Source: Streptococcus sp. LYSM12 (GTDB taxonomy: Bacteria > Bacillota > Bacilli > Lactobacillales > Streptococcaceae). Taken from it: 64,000 nucleotides of DNA. The notes below the pieces were generated by a model. The model made no database searches. It was not told the origin of the DNA and worked only from the letters and a program-made list of their open reading frames with translations. Positions 48,017 through 56,090 of this stretch are shown piece by piece. The position numbers were made by a program, and so were the translations under genes. Every line of letters begins with the position of its first letter. Position 1 is the first letter of the stretch. Location: contig NZ_SPOZ01000016.1 of NCBI RefSeq assembly GCF_004569635.1, positions 1 through 64,000 of the forward strand. The letters are read 5' to 3'.

Positions 48017-48111
48017 TATAGTCATTTCGTTTATCTTTTATTACTTCGTTACCTCGCTTTGCCGTACTCCAGTACAGCCTGCAGCTCCTTGCCTAGTACT
48101 AAAAGACCATA
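48017..48111 (-). repeat. RUP-like repeat, copy G (95 bp)
   Basis: TATAGTCATTTCGTTTATC at the left, CTAGTACTAAAAGACCATA at the right. It lacks the roughly 11-bp segment TAAACTAAAAG near the right end, as does copy 3604-3698. Confidence 0.82.
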
Positions 48112-48351
48112 CTTTGTAAACATCAACTTTAAACAGCTCTTATCTTAGATTTAACTCATTTACTGGGCATTGGCTCACTTTCTGAACTCCAGCTCTATCT
48201 TGGCTTTGGAGGGCTATCCTTATCTTTTAGCAAATTGTGAATGCTAGTCGGACATTGGTTTTTACAGAGTATCCATTCGTTTCATCGAATGAGGGAAATA
48301 GAATAAAGATAAAACATCAGCCTTAATATCGTACTTCCTCACGACTTAATA
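48112..48351. other. Intergenic region, no gene seen
   Basis: About 240 bp with no convincing coding frame, upstream of the comR control region. Confidence 0.4.
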
Positions 48352-48424
48352 AACTATCAAAAGAGAAGTTTTGATAGTTATTGAGTGAAAGAAAGTTGTC
48401 ATACTTTATTATTTTTGGTATAAT
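48352..48424 (+). promoter_or_regulatory. comR-like gene promoter with upstream palindrome
   Basis: A perfect 11-bp inverted repeat AACTATCAAAA/TTTTGATAGTT (48352-48379) is followed by -35 TTGTCA (48396-48401), a 17-bp spacer and -10 TATAAT (48419-48424). The palindrome could be an operator or a terminator without a long T-run. Confidence 0.7.
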
Positions 48425-48451
48425 ATATAGATATTTCTAGGAGAGTGAAGA

Positions 48452-49363
48452 ATGAAAGAGGAAGGATTTGGAGATAAAGTTCGTAGGCTAAGAGAGGAAC
48501 GTGGCTGGACTAGAGAACAGTTTTGTGATGAGGAGCAGGATTTAACGGTACGACAGTTGACGCGGATTGAGTTAGGTATATCAAAACCAACCTTGACAAA
48601 AATATTTTTTATTGCGCACCGTTTGGGCTTATCTCTGTTTGAAGTGATGCCCGACTATATTGATTTGCCTGATCAATATTTAAAACTCAAGTATGATATT
48701 TTGCGCACTCCAACCTATGATCAGCTCGATTTGATTGAAAGGCGCAATGCGAAGTCGCTCGAAATCTATGACCACTTTTACGATATGTTACCAGATATCG
48801 AGCGGCTTGCCATAGATGCACTACAGTCAACCATTGATGTGTTGGAAACCCAATCAGATATTTTTGGTAAAGATATCATTGAAACCTATATTCCTCGAAT
48901 AGTATGGAAGCAAAAATACGATGTGAATGATTTACTGATCATTCATCTCTTTATTGAACATACTTACTTGTCAAGGATGACAAAGTGTTCAGCGAGCAGA
49001 AGAATGTTTTTAAAGCTAGTGTCAGAGTTACCTAGACAAGTAGTGGTGATGGAGCCGGAGGAGCTTTTTGTTCTGCGAAATGTCATCTTTGCTGCTATCC
49101 GTGTATTAGGAGCAAAGGGAATCTGTGAACCTATTCCAACCTTATTTCAAGGGATTCATCATATCATGCAGATTACACAAGATTTTCAAAAATACCCGAT
49201 TTTTAGTATGTTACAGTGGAAATATGAGCTCTTGGTACACCGAGATGTCCAACGTGCTTATAGCTATTGTGAAGAAGCAATCATTTTTGCGAAATTGATG
49301 GGAAATCAGCATCTGATGGGACAACTGCATGACCAGTGGCGGATTGATACACTTGATACCTAA
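48452..49363 (+). CDS. comR: ComR-type peptide-sensing competence regulator (Rgg/RNPP family)
   Basis: 303-residue cytoplasmic regulator. N-terminal helix-turn-helix FGDKVRRLREERGWTREQFC, then LTVRQLTRIELGISKPTL. The helical repeat domain follows, with ComR hallmarks LKLKYDILRTPTYDQ near residue 75 and ITQDFQKYPIFSMLQWKYELL near 250. ComR binds the imported pheromone XIP and then activates comS and comX. The neighbouring tiny gene at 50376 is a good partner candidate. Normally comS directly follows comR; here 1 kb with a GNAT gene intervenes. A ComR paralogue with another target is the main alternative. Confidence 0.85.
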   Translation: MKEEGFGDKVRRLREERGWTREQFCDEEQDLTVRQLTRIELGISKPTLTKIFFIAHRLGLSLFEVMPDYIDLPDQYLKLKYDILRTPTYDQLDLIERRNAKSLEIYDHFYDMLPDIERLAIDALQSTIDVLETQSDIFGKDIIETYIPRIVWKQKYDVNDLLIIHLFIEHTYLSRMTKCSASRRMFLKLVSELPRQVVVMEPEELFVLRNVIFAAIRVLGAKGICEPIPTLFQGIHHIMQITQDFQKYPIFSMLQWKYELLVHRDVQRAYSYCEEAIIFAKLMGNQHLMGQLHDQWRIDTLDT

Positions 49364-49617
49364 GTGAAAAATGTTTAGAATAAACCTAAGTAGGATACGG
49401 TCTTGCTCGAAAAGAGTTCAGGTCAATCAACATGCAGCTGGAGAAAGATTAGATGCTTCCAAATGAGGCTGCAACACTTTATAAGTGAAAGGCAAGTCAG
49501 GGAGGAATACAGAGTGCTCAGACTTACAGAGATTAAAGACAGGCATCTTCTAGGTTCATCTGACAGAGAAAACCTACATCCTCCCCTTTGGTTGACGTAT
49601 CGTTTGATAGTTGCTTA
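49364..49617. other. Spacer after comR, no gene seen
   Basis: I searched both strands for a second GACA-N4-TGTC box and for a comS-like short frame directly after comR and found none. A weak plus-strand frame (49403-49666) has no supporting signals. Confidence 0.45.
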
Positions 49618-49626
49618 TGGTATAAT
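49618..49626 (+). promoter_or_regulatory. Extended -10 promoter of GNAT gene
   Basis: TGGTATAAT, 37 nt upstream of the GTG start at 49663. Confidence 0.6.
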
Positions 49627-49662
49627 CGGAGTTGGTACACCAAGGATAGGGGAGGGAATGAA

Positions 49663-50112
49663 GTGAACATCATCGAATATTTCAGTACAGATAATAAAGC
49701 ATATTGGCTTTCAAAGATAAAAGAAAGTGATTGGGGGGCAGGCCAGTTTCTATATGAATTATTAAAAAACCAGAAGTCAAAGGAGTATATTGGTGAAAAT
49801 ACAAAGGTGCTTCTGTTGGTAGATGGAGAAAATCTGATTTCTTTTTGCACCTTTGCTGAAAAGGATGCGATTCAACCAACAGAATTGACACCGTGGATTG
49901 GGTGGATATATACTTTTCCGCATTATAGAGGACATCGTTATGTTGGAAAGTTGTTAAGCCATGCTGAAGCATTGGCAAAAGCAGATGGAATGAATAGTAT
50001 TTATATTTCAACAACTCATAATGGACTATATGAGAAATATGGGTATGAATTTTTTGAAATGATGAAAGATATGCGCGGAGAAGATTCAAGAGTATATGTA
50101 AAATATCTATAG
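49663..50112 (+). CDS. GNAT family N-acetyltransferase
   Basis: Acetyl-CoA-dependent transferase of 149 residues; substrate unknown. The acetyl-CoA loop is HYRGHRYVGKLLSHAE near residue 91, followed by IYISTTHNGLYEKYGYEFFE, typical of the family's last strands. I start it at GTG 49663, with GGAGG 7 nt upstream, not at the earlier in-frame Met. It lies between comR and the candidate comS and has its own promoter. Confidence 0.82.
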   Translation: MNIIEYFSTDNKAYWLSKIKESDWGAGQFLYELLKNQKSKEYIGENTKVLLLVDGENLISFCTFAEKDAIQPTELTPWIGWIYTFPHYRGHRYVGKLLSHAEALAKADGMNSIYISTTHNGLYEKYGYEFFEMMKDMRGEDSRVYVKYL

Positions 50113-50300
50113 TGTCCAATTCGCATAGAAAAAAGGGAAAATAAAAGGATTTAGAAACAGAGATCATTTGTTAATCAATGGATAAATGAACTCTGTTTTC
50201 TTGCTATTTCTGGCTTAAGTGAGTCCGATTAGGAAGTGAAATCAATCCAGATGCGTATTTTTCTTGATTTCTTATGACAAAGGATCATCTAACAGATTTT
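50113..50300. other. Spacer upstream of the ECom-like box
   Basis: No gene or repeat is evident. Confidence 0.4.
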
Positions 50301-50344
50301 ATGACATTTTTGTCCTGTTGATTTTTAGTATGGTCTACTATACT
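50301..50344 (+). promoter_or_regulatory. ECom-box-like operator and -10 of the candidate comS
   Basis: ATGACATTTTTGTCCT (50301-50316) matches 13 of 16 positions of the ComR-binding ECom box as I recall it (GGGACATNTATGTCCT). It keeps the GACA-N4-TGTC palindrome and the CCT tail. A T-rich stretch follows and then -10 TATACT (50339-50344). There is no -35, as expected for ComR-activated promoters. Confidence 0.65.
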
Positions 50345-50375
50345 AAGATTATCAAGAGAAAGGGAGGTAAGAATA

Positions 50376-50432
50376 ATGAGACCAATGCATCCTGTTGCTA
50401 CTGTTGACTGGTCAGATTGGTGGGTGAAATAA
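50376..50432 (+). CDS. comS: Candidate ComS pheromone precursor, C-terminal DWW core
   Basis: An 18-codon gene, MRPMHPVATVDWSDWWVK, preceded by an exceptionally good ribosome-binding site (AAGGGAGGT, 7 nt before ATG). It has an ECom-like box and -10 upstream and an intrinsic terminator overlapping its stop codon, so it is a dedicated short transcript. Known XIPs of the double-Trp type are C-terminal octapeptide-like segments such as GLDWWSL in S. mutans; SDWWVK carries the same DWW core but a unique context. S. suis XIP as I know it (GNWGTWVEE) is different. The alternative is an unrelated signalling peptide. Confidence 0.65.
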   Translation: MRPMHPVATVDWSDWWVK

Positions 50433-50446
50433 CCCATCATTTTTTT
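50419..50446 (+). terminator. Terminator of the candidate comS
   Basis: GGTGGGT and ACCCATC form a 7-bp stem (one G-T) spanning the last codons and stop, followed by a run of seven T. Confidence 0.75.
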
Positions 50447-50494
50447 GATTTTTTAACGGAAAGTTGCTACTATGGAAAAAGCATGGAGGTAGAA

Positions 50495-51745
50495 ATGACA
50501 AGATTAGATAGATGGTTGCAAATGAAGCAGGGACAGGTTTATCGTTATAAGATAGAGAAAGTACAGTATAGTCTAGATTTGTTGGGACATCCCGAGAAAG
50601 CTTTGCCCGTTGTTCATGTAGCTGGCACTAATGGAAAAGGTTCTACCATAGCCTTTTTAAAGAACTTACTAGAATCGCAAGGTTTTTGTGTTGGAGCTTT
50701 TGTGTCTCCGCACATGGTAACGGTTCATGATCGTATTTGTGTTAATGGCGAGCCCATTCCAGACGCTATTTTTCAAGAATTGCTAGAGAAGATTTTCGTG
50801 TTGGAACAAGAAGTGGAACGAGTCTACGAGCCTTTTCGGTATTTTGAGGTACTGACCTTGGTCATGTTGCTCTATTTTAAGGAGCAAGCGTTGGACTTTG
50901 CCCTGATTGAGGCGGGGATAGGTGGTTTGCTGGATACAACCAATATCGTAGAGCCTATGGTGACGATTATCACCTCCATCGGTTTAGATCACCAAGATTT
51001 ACTCGGTTCTCGCATAGAAGAGATTGCAGAGCAAAAAGCAGGTATTATAAAATCGGGAGTTCCGATATTAGTCGGTCCTGTGGATTCTGTAGCTCTTGAA
51101 ATTTGTCGTAGAAAGGCAGCCCTCTTGCAAGCACCGATTTATTGCGAAGGAGTCGATTTTTCCCTGACAGATGGCTTATTTACAAATAAGATGAGTAGGC
51201 TTGAAGGACTTAGGCTAGGATTGGCGGGTCAACATCAAGAAGAAAATGCAGCTCTTGCTTTGCAGGCTTTTCATTTACTCATGGAAGAACGCAAATTGCC
51301 AATAGAGCAAACATTTGTACGACAATCCTTGGAAATAACAACCTGGGCAGGACGTTTAGAAAAAGTCGGGCAGCAGGGACAGATTTATTTGGACGGAGCT
51401 CATAATCTTCCAGCCATTGAACGCTTGGTGGAGTTCATACAGTCTCTTTCTGAGCACAGGGTAACCATTCTCTTTTCAGCTTTAAAACGAAAGGATTTCA
51501 GAGAAATGTTGGGGTATATCCAAAAAAGGATACCGCACGCTGAGTTGATATTAACCAGTTTTGCCTATGATGGCAGTATGGAAGAAAGGGATTGCCTAGA
51601 TGAGTTACCCTACGTAGCAGATTATGTACAATTTATTCAAAAATGGGAAATGAATGCCAAAGCTGATGAGTTATTATTTATCACAGGTTCACTCTACTTT
51701 ATTTCAGAAGTTCGGAAATATATAAAAATAGTCAACACTCTCTAA
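50495..51745 (+). CDS. folC: Folylpolyglutamate synthase / dihydrofolate synthase FolC
   Basis: Adds glutamates to folates (and may join dihydropteroate to glutamate). ATP loop HVAGTNGKGSTIAFL near residue 43, then VSPHMVTVHDRICVNGEPI, and the central ligase block DHQDLLGSRIEEIAEQKAGIIK. The C-terminal domain includes WAGRLEKV and LDGAHNLPA. The start is set at ATG 50495, with GGAGG 5 nt upstream, since earlier in-frame Mets overlap the comS candidate and its terminator. About 416 residues. The order next to a com peptide gene is unusual. Confidence 0.92.
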   Translation: MTRLDRWLQMKQGQVYRYKIEKVQYSLDLLGHPEKALPVVHVAGTNGKGSTIAFLKNLLESQGFCVGAFVSPHMVTVHDRICVNGEPIPDAIFQELLEKIFVLEQEVERVYEPFRYFEVLTLVMLLYFKEQALDFALIEAGIGGLLDTTNIVEPMVTIITSIGLDHQDLLGSRIEEIAEQKAGIIKSGVPILVGPVDSVALEICRRKAALLQAPIYCEGVDFSLTDGLFTNKMSRLEGLRLGLAGQHQEENAALALQAFHLLMEERKLPIEQTFVRQSLEITTWAGRLEKVGQQGQIYLDGAHNLPAIERLVEFIQSLSEHRVTILFSALKRKDFREMLGYIQKRIPHAELILTSFAYDGSMEERDCLDELPYVADYVQFIQKWEMNAKADELLFITGSLYFISEVRKYIKIVNTL

Positions 51746-51759
51746 AAATGTTTTCGCTT

Positions 51760-51767
51760 TACGAATA
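51760..51767 (+). promoter_or_regulatory. Second ComX cin-box, orphan
   Basis: TACGAATA, an exact cin-box within TTTACGAATAAATA. Just downstream only a 12-codon frame (MTDEEIMIFLRS, near 51774) is visible, then the promoter of the membrane-protein gene at 51938. It may drive that gene during competence or mark a lost late-competence gene. Confidence 0.6.
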
Positions 51768-51902
51768 AATAGGTATGACAGACGAAGAAATAATGATTTT
51801 TTTGAGGAGTTAAGAGGTGAATTCATCACCGTTTTCAAGAGTGAGGGTGCTCTGTTTTGATTGTGTATCTTCGAAATAAGAAATGACAGACGGTGTACTT
51901 TT

Positions 51903-51911
51903 TGTTATAAT
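51903..51911 (+). promoter_or_regulatory. Extended -10 promoter of the 51938 gene
   Basis: TGTTATAAT, 27 nt before the start codon. Confidence 0.6.
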
Positions 51912-51937
51912 AAAATGAATTGTGTAAGGAGAATCCA

Positions 51938-53485
51938 ATGACAGAGACAGAAGTGACATACAGTCGTTCAGAGAGTTACTCAAGACGCGGTCGTCGTGTT
52001 CATCAAGAAAGGCAGCCGCTATCCTTTAATGAAGATTTTCAAAAAAATATACAAAAAACCAAGATAATCCCCTCCTTATTGTGGAGTGTAATCTTGAGTC
52101 TTCTTAGCGTTGCGAATCCGTTTTTAACCTCGTTTGCTACGAATATGCAGTCACAGGATTTGTATGCAGGCTTTGCCATGCATGCTGGTCAGAATCCTTA
52201 TGGACAATTTTTTGGTACGAGTGGGGTCTTGTATTATTTATTGGTGTACGTTGGTTCCGCATTCGGGACGACAGTAGGCCTTGTTTTCTTACAATGGCTT
52301 GCCTTATTTGTTGCAGGTATTTATTTTTATAAAATTTGTAACTACATCAGCCAATCAAGTCGTGTGGCTGTGAGCTTACAGCATTGGTTTTACCTGTTTA
52401 TTATAGCGTTGAATAGTGGGGGTGTCCAAGCAAGTTTATTTGCACTACCGTTTGTTCTGGCTGGTTTGTGGTTTGTACTGCGTTATGTTGAACGAGCAAC
52501 TCGTGATGAAGGATTCATTTTATACGGCATTTACGCTGCTATTGCTTTTATGATTTATCCTAAGAGTGTCTTGCTATGGGTGGTGTCAGCTGTTGTATTG
52601 ACCGTTTACAATGTAGCACAGCGTCAGAAAGCAAGAGGTGTGTATCAAGCCTTAGCAACCATCTTTGGTTTTCTTCTTATCGTTTATTCGGTGGGGTATT
52701 ACACTTTTGTAGAGCAAGTCTTAGGGGCTGCCATCCAACAGACATTTTTTTATGAGTTTTCTTTGAAGATTTCAGATAATCGTCTGGTTTGGACCCTTAT
52801 TCAAGTTTCTTTGTTCTTACTTTTGTCGGGATTTTTAAAGAATCTGTTTTATTTATTGCTATCAATGGGACAGGGGAAATTGGTTTATTTTAAGAGTCTC
52901 ATTGTAGTGGCTTTTGTCTTGCAGCTCTTATTTCTAGTAGCAGGTGGACGATTTGAACAGAGTCATTTGGTGCTGCTTTTACCATATGGTTTTATCATGG
53001 CCTTACTGGGACTTTCGTCTATCACTGAAAATGAAGCATTACTTGCTAAAAAGATGAGTCATTACTCTTACCTCCAATCTCATATCTATCTGCCATTGCT
53101 AGGGCTTTTATTACTCTTATTGGTGAAACCGGCTGTTGCCTACTTTATTGTTAGTGATGTGCTAAAGGATCGCCAAGAAGTGGCTTACTATATCAAGGAG
53201 CATTCGCAAAGTTCGGATAAAATTTATGCCTGGGATGATAGCGCTCAGATATATCTTCAGAGTGAACGCCTATCAGCAGGAGAAATTTTGACAGCTAGTC
53301 CTTATTTAGATACGAAGACCAATCAGGATGGTCTTGCCTTTGATTTAAATAAGAATGAGGCGCGCTATATTGTCGTCAATACGCAGCTTCCACTTTTTGA
53401 TAGCATTCAATCAAATTTAGAAAAGAATTACGAAGAGGTAGAGCTAGAGACGAGGCAGCTCGCTGTATATGAGAAAAAAGAATAA
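51938..53485 (+). CDS. Polytopic membrane protein, GT-C glycosyltransferase-like
   Basis: 515 residues with a basic, Arg/Ser-rich cytoplasmic N-terminus (YSRRGRRVHQERQ), about ten transmembrane helices and a roughly 100-residue extracellular C-terminal domain (KIYAWDDSAQIYLQSERLSAGEILTA). The first outer loop DLYAGFAMHAGQNPYGQFFG resembles the acidic first loop of dolichol/undecaprenyl-phosphate-sugar-dependent GT-C enzymes. A role in glycosylating surface polymers is inference from topology. The start is ATG 51938 with AAGGAGA upstream. It lies 170 nt after an exact cin-box. Confidence 0.7.
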   Translation: MTETEVTYSRSESYSRRGRRVHQERQPLSFNEDFQKNIQKTKIIPSLLWSVILSLLSVANPFLTSFATNMQSQDLYAGFAMHAGQNPYGQFFGTSGVLYYLLVYVGSAFGTTVGLVFLQWLALFVAGIYFYKICNYISQSSRVAVSLQHWFYLFIIALNSGGVQASLFALPFVLAGLWFVLRYVERATRDEGFILYGIYAAIAFMIYPKSVLLWVVSAVVLTVYNVAQRQKARGVYQALATIFGFLLIVYSVGYYTFVEQVLGAAIQQTFFYEFSLKISDNRLVWTLIQVSLFLLLSGFLKNLFYLLLSMGQGKLVYFKSLIVVAFVLQLLFLVAGGRFEQSHLVLLLPYGFIMALLGLSSITENEALLAKKMSHYSYLQSHIYLPLLGLLLLLLVKPAVAYFIVSDVLKDRQEVAYYIKEHSQSSDKIYAWDDSAQIYLQSERLSAGEILTASPYLDTKTNQDGLAFDLNKNEARYIVVNTQLPLFDSIQSNLEKNYEEVELETRQLAVYEKKE

Positions 53486-53511
53486 AATGATTGCGAAAGT
53501 AATCATTTTTT
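53484..53511 (+). terminator. Terminator of the GT-C-like gene
   Basis: AAAATGATT and AATCATTTT form a 9-bp stem overlapping the stop codon, followed by TT. Confidence 0.7.
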
Positions 53512-53522
53512 AGTGGGAGAGG

Positions 53523-53538
53523 TATCTATATATTGTGT
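53523..53538 (-). promoter_or_regulatory. NrdR box upstream of nrdD
   Basis: On the minus strand ACACAATATATAGATA matches 13 of 16 positions of the NrdR box, the same core as in the nrdI boxes. It lies 36 bp upstream of the nrdD -35. I do not see a clear second box at the usual 31-32 bp spacing. Confidence 0.6.
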
Positions 53539-53573
53539 TTTTGAAGAAATAATAAGCAAAATGATACTAGATG

Positions 53574-53602
53574 TTGATTTTATATTTGTGAAGTGATACA
53601 CT
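53574..53602 (+). promoter_or_regulatory. nrdD promoter
   Basis: -35 TTGATT (53574-53579), a 17-bp spacer, then -10 TACACT (53597-53602) with a TG extension. Confidence 0.65.
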
Positions 53603-53610
53603 AGAGAAAG

Positions 53611-53748
53611 ACGAATACGCAATGAAAATCAAAAGCAGGCTGAAAGTAGTTGATAACTATTTCAAGCGGGGATAAGAAAAGTAATGACTTTTCTCACTAG
53701 TTCACCGAGTCAAGCTGACGAAGCATTGTTTTAATTTTTGAAGAGAAT
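53611..53748. repeat. Short interspersed repeat with hairpin cassette, in nrdD leader
   Basis: Flanks (GCAATGAAAATCAAAAG at the left, GCTGACGAAGCA and TTTTTGAAGAGAATC at the right) resemble the abundant pneumococcal-type repeat seen also at 57312-57463. Its middle is the same double-hairpin cassette (AGTTGATAACTATTTCAAG and GATAAGAAAAGT) found in the long RUP-like variants. Confidence 0.6.
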
Positions 53749-53764
53749 CGGAAAGGAGAGTGAA

Positions 53765-55975
53765 ATGTTGGTAGAAACAAAACAGATAATAATGCCGGAT
53801 ATTCTTGTTCTAAAGCGAGACGGACGTGCTGTTACATTTGATGCAGATAAGATTTTGGGAGCGCTTGGTCGAGCGAGCAATGAGCTAGAGCATCCTTGCT
53901 CAAGAGAGAGGCTCCAACAGGTTGTAGAGGCTGTATTAGCTGAGATTAGTCGTCGTTTTCATCAGGATATTCAGATTTATGAAATTCAGACGATTGTTGA
54001 GCAAGAATTGCTGAAAGCTCACCTGTATGAATTAGCAGAAGTCTATATTCAGTACCGAACCAAGCGGGATTTTGAACGTCACCAAGCCATGGATATCAAC
54101 TTTACCATTGAAAAGCTCTTGACTAAGGATCAAACGGTGGTCAATGAAAATGCCAATAAGGATAGTGATGTTTTTAATACTCAGCGTGATTTGACAGCTG
54201 GTATTGTTGGAAAATCCATTGGTCTCAAACTATTGCCAGCCCATGTGGCTAATGCCCATCAAAAGGGAGATCTTCATTTTCACGATTTGGATTATAGTCC
54301 CTATACGCCGATGACTAATTGCTGTTTGATTGATTTCAAGGGTATGCTGGCCAATGGCTTTAAGATTGGCAATGCCGAGGTAGAGAGTCCAAAATCCATT
54401 CAGACGGCTACTGCTCAGATTTCACAAATTATTGCCAATGTTGCTTCAAGTCAATATGGTGGTTGTACGGCAGATCGGGTAGATGAGTTACTAGCCCCTT
54501 ATGCAGAGCTGAATTATCAGAAGCATTTGAAAGAGGCAAGCCAGTGGGTTTTGCCTGAAAAGCAGGAAGACTACGCACGTGAAAAGACCCAAAAAGATAT
54601 TTATGATGCCATGCAGTCGTTGGAATATGAAATTAACACCTTATTTACCTCAAATGGGCAGACGCCCTTTACGTCTTTGGGATTTGGATTAGGAACTTCC
54701 TGGTTGGAGCGTGAAATTCAAAAAGCAATTTTGCGGATTCGAATTGAGGGCTTGGGCAGTGAAAAACGGACAGCTATTTTTCCTAAGTTGATTTTCACCC
54801 TGAAACGGGGGTTAAACTTGGAAGAAAGTAGCCCCAACTATGACATCAAGCAGTTGGCCTTGGAATGTGCGACCAAGCGGATGTATCCAGATATCTTGTC
54901 TTATGATAAGATTATTGACCTAACGGGCTCATTTAAAGCGCCGATGGGGTGTCGTTCTTTCTTACAGGGATGGCTAGATGAAAATGGGGAGGAAGTCAAT
55001 TCTGGGCGAATGAATCTTGGGGTTGTGACCCTCAATCTTCCTAGAATTGCCATGGAATCTGGAGGTGACATACTCAAGTTTTGGGATATTTTTGAGGAAC
55101 GGATGGGAATTGCTAAAGATGCTCTGGTTTATCGCATGCATAGGGTCATGGAGGCACGTCCAGCTAATGCTCCGATTCTCTACCAGTATGGAGCTTTTGG
55201 GAATCGCTTAGCTAAAGATGAGGAAGTGGGAAAACTCTTTATCAACCGCAGGGCAACGATTTCTCTAGGCTATATTGGCTTGTATGAAGTTGCTACTGTT
55301 TTTTATGGAGGCGCTTGGGAGACAAATCCAGCTGCCAAAGAATTTACGCTGGATATAATTCGTGTCATGAAAGAGCAGGCAAGTGTCTGGTCAGAGGAGT
55401 ATGATGTCCATTTTTCGATTTATTCGACACCCTCTGAGAGTTTGACAGATCGTTTTTGTCGTTTGGACCGGGAAAAATTCGGTATGGTCAAGGACATTAC
55501 GGATAAGGACTATTATACGAATTCATTCCATTATGATGTGCGTAAAAATCCAACGCCTTTTGAAAAATTAGCATTCGAAAAAGCTTATCCAGAGGCAGGT
55601 GCGACAGGAGGCTTTATCCATTATTGTGAATATCCTGTCTTGCAACAAAACCCTAAGGCTTTGGAGGCCGTTTGGGATTTTGCTTATGACCGTGTAGGGT
55701 ATCTGGGAACGAATACCCCGATTGATCGCTGCTATCCATGTCATTTTGAGGGTGATTTTACCCCGACTGAACGGGGATTTAAATGTCCAAATTGTGGCAA
55801 TACAGACCCTAAAACGGTTGATGTGGTCAAGCGTACCTGTGGCTACTTAGGTAATCCGCAGGCGAGACCTATGGTCAACGGTCGTCACAAGGAGATTGCT
55901 GCGCGTGTCAAACATATGAATGGCTCAACGATACATGTAAAAGGAGATACAAATGGGGAAATACCAACTAGATGA
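53765..55975 (+). CDS. nrdD: Anaerobic ribonucleoside-triphosphate reductase NrdD
   Basis: Oxygen-sensitive class III enzyme making dNTPs from NTPs. An N-terminal ATP-cone (ILVLKRDGRAVTFDADKI) is followed by the catalytic barrel. A Zn site uses CYPC and CPNC. The glycyl-radical motif RTCGYLGNPQARP places the radical Gly near residue 693. The start is ATG 53765 (AAGGAGAG upstream), 736 residues. It heads an operon with a 45-aa gene, a GNAT gene and the activase nrdG. Confidence 0.96.
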   Translation: MLVETKQIIMPDILVLKRDGRAVTFDADKILGALGRASNELEHPCSRERLQQVVEAVLAEISRRFHQDIQIYEIQTIVEQELLKAHLYELAEVYIQYRTKRDFERHQAMDINFTIEKLLTKDQTVVNENANKDSDVFNTQRDLTAGIVGKSIGLKLLPAHVANAHQKGDLHFHDLDYSPYTPMTNCCLIDFKGMLANGFKIGNAEVESPKSIQTATAQISQIIANVASSQYGGCTADRVDELLAPYAELNYQKHLKEASQWVLPEKQEDYAREKTQKDIYDAMQSLEYEINTLFTSNGQTPFTSLGFGLGTSWLEREIQKAILRIRIEGLGSEKRTAIFPKLIFTLKRGLNLEESSPNYDIKQLALECATKRMYPDILSYDKIIDLTGSFKAPMGCRSFLQGWLDENGEEVNSGRMNLGVVTLNLPRIAMESGGDILKFWDIFEERMGIAKDALVYRMHRVMEARPANAPILYQYGAFGNRLAKDEEVGKLFINRRATISLGYIGLYEVATVFYGGAWETNPAAKEFTLDIIRVMKEQASVWSEEYDVHFSIYSTPSESLTDRFCRLDREKFGMVKDITDKDYYTNSFHYDVRKNPTPFEKLAFEKAYPEAGATGGFIHYCEYPVLQQNPKALEAVWDFAYDRVGYLGTNTPIDRCYPCHFEGDFTPTERGFKCPNCGNTDPKTVDVVKRTCGYLGNPQARPMVNGRHKEIAARVKHMNGSTIHVKGDTNGEIPTR

Positions 55976-56090
55976 TAAGGGAAAAGCTCTTGTCGAGCGG
56001 TACCACGAAAAATATTCTAAGGGTGGTATGAATAAAAAGGATAAGATTGCCCAGTTAAGGGAACAATTTTTGAAAAAACAAGGGAAATAA
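55953..56090 (+). CDS. Small conserved-position protein downstream of nrdD (45 aa)
   Basis: Begins MGKYQLDDKGKALVERYHEK and ends LREQFLKKQGK; basic, predicted helical. AAGGAG lies 6 nt before ATG. The gene overlaps the 3' end of nrdD by 23 nt in another frame, so it is translationally coupled. It is followed at once by a perfect 14-bp hairpin. I recall similar small proteins between nrdD and nrdG in other streptococci; the function is unknown. Confidence 0.75.
   Translation: MGKYQLDDKGKALVERYHEKYSKGGMNKKDKIAQLREQFLKKQGK

Noticed and set aside
49403..49666. 87-codon frame between comR and the GNAT gene, as a possible comS or regulator
   Set aside because: Not a short pheromone-like ORF, has no ribosome-binding site, and overlaps the GNAT promoter and ribosome-binding site.
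53600..53613. Third cin-box (GACGAATAC) in the nrdD leader
   Set aside because: The first base is G rather than T and it sits downstream of a good housekeeping promoter; not counted as a ComX site.
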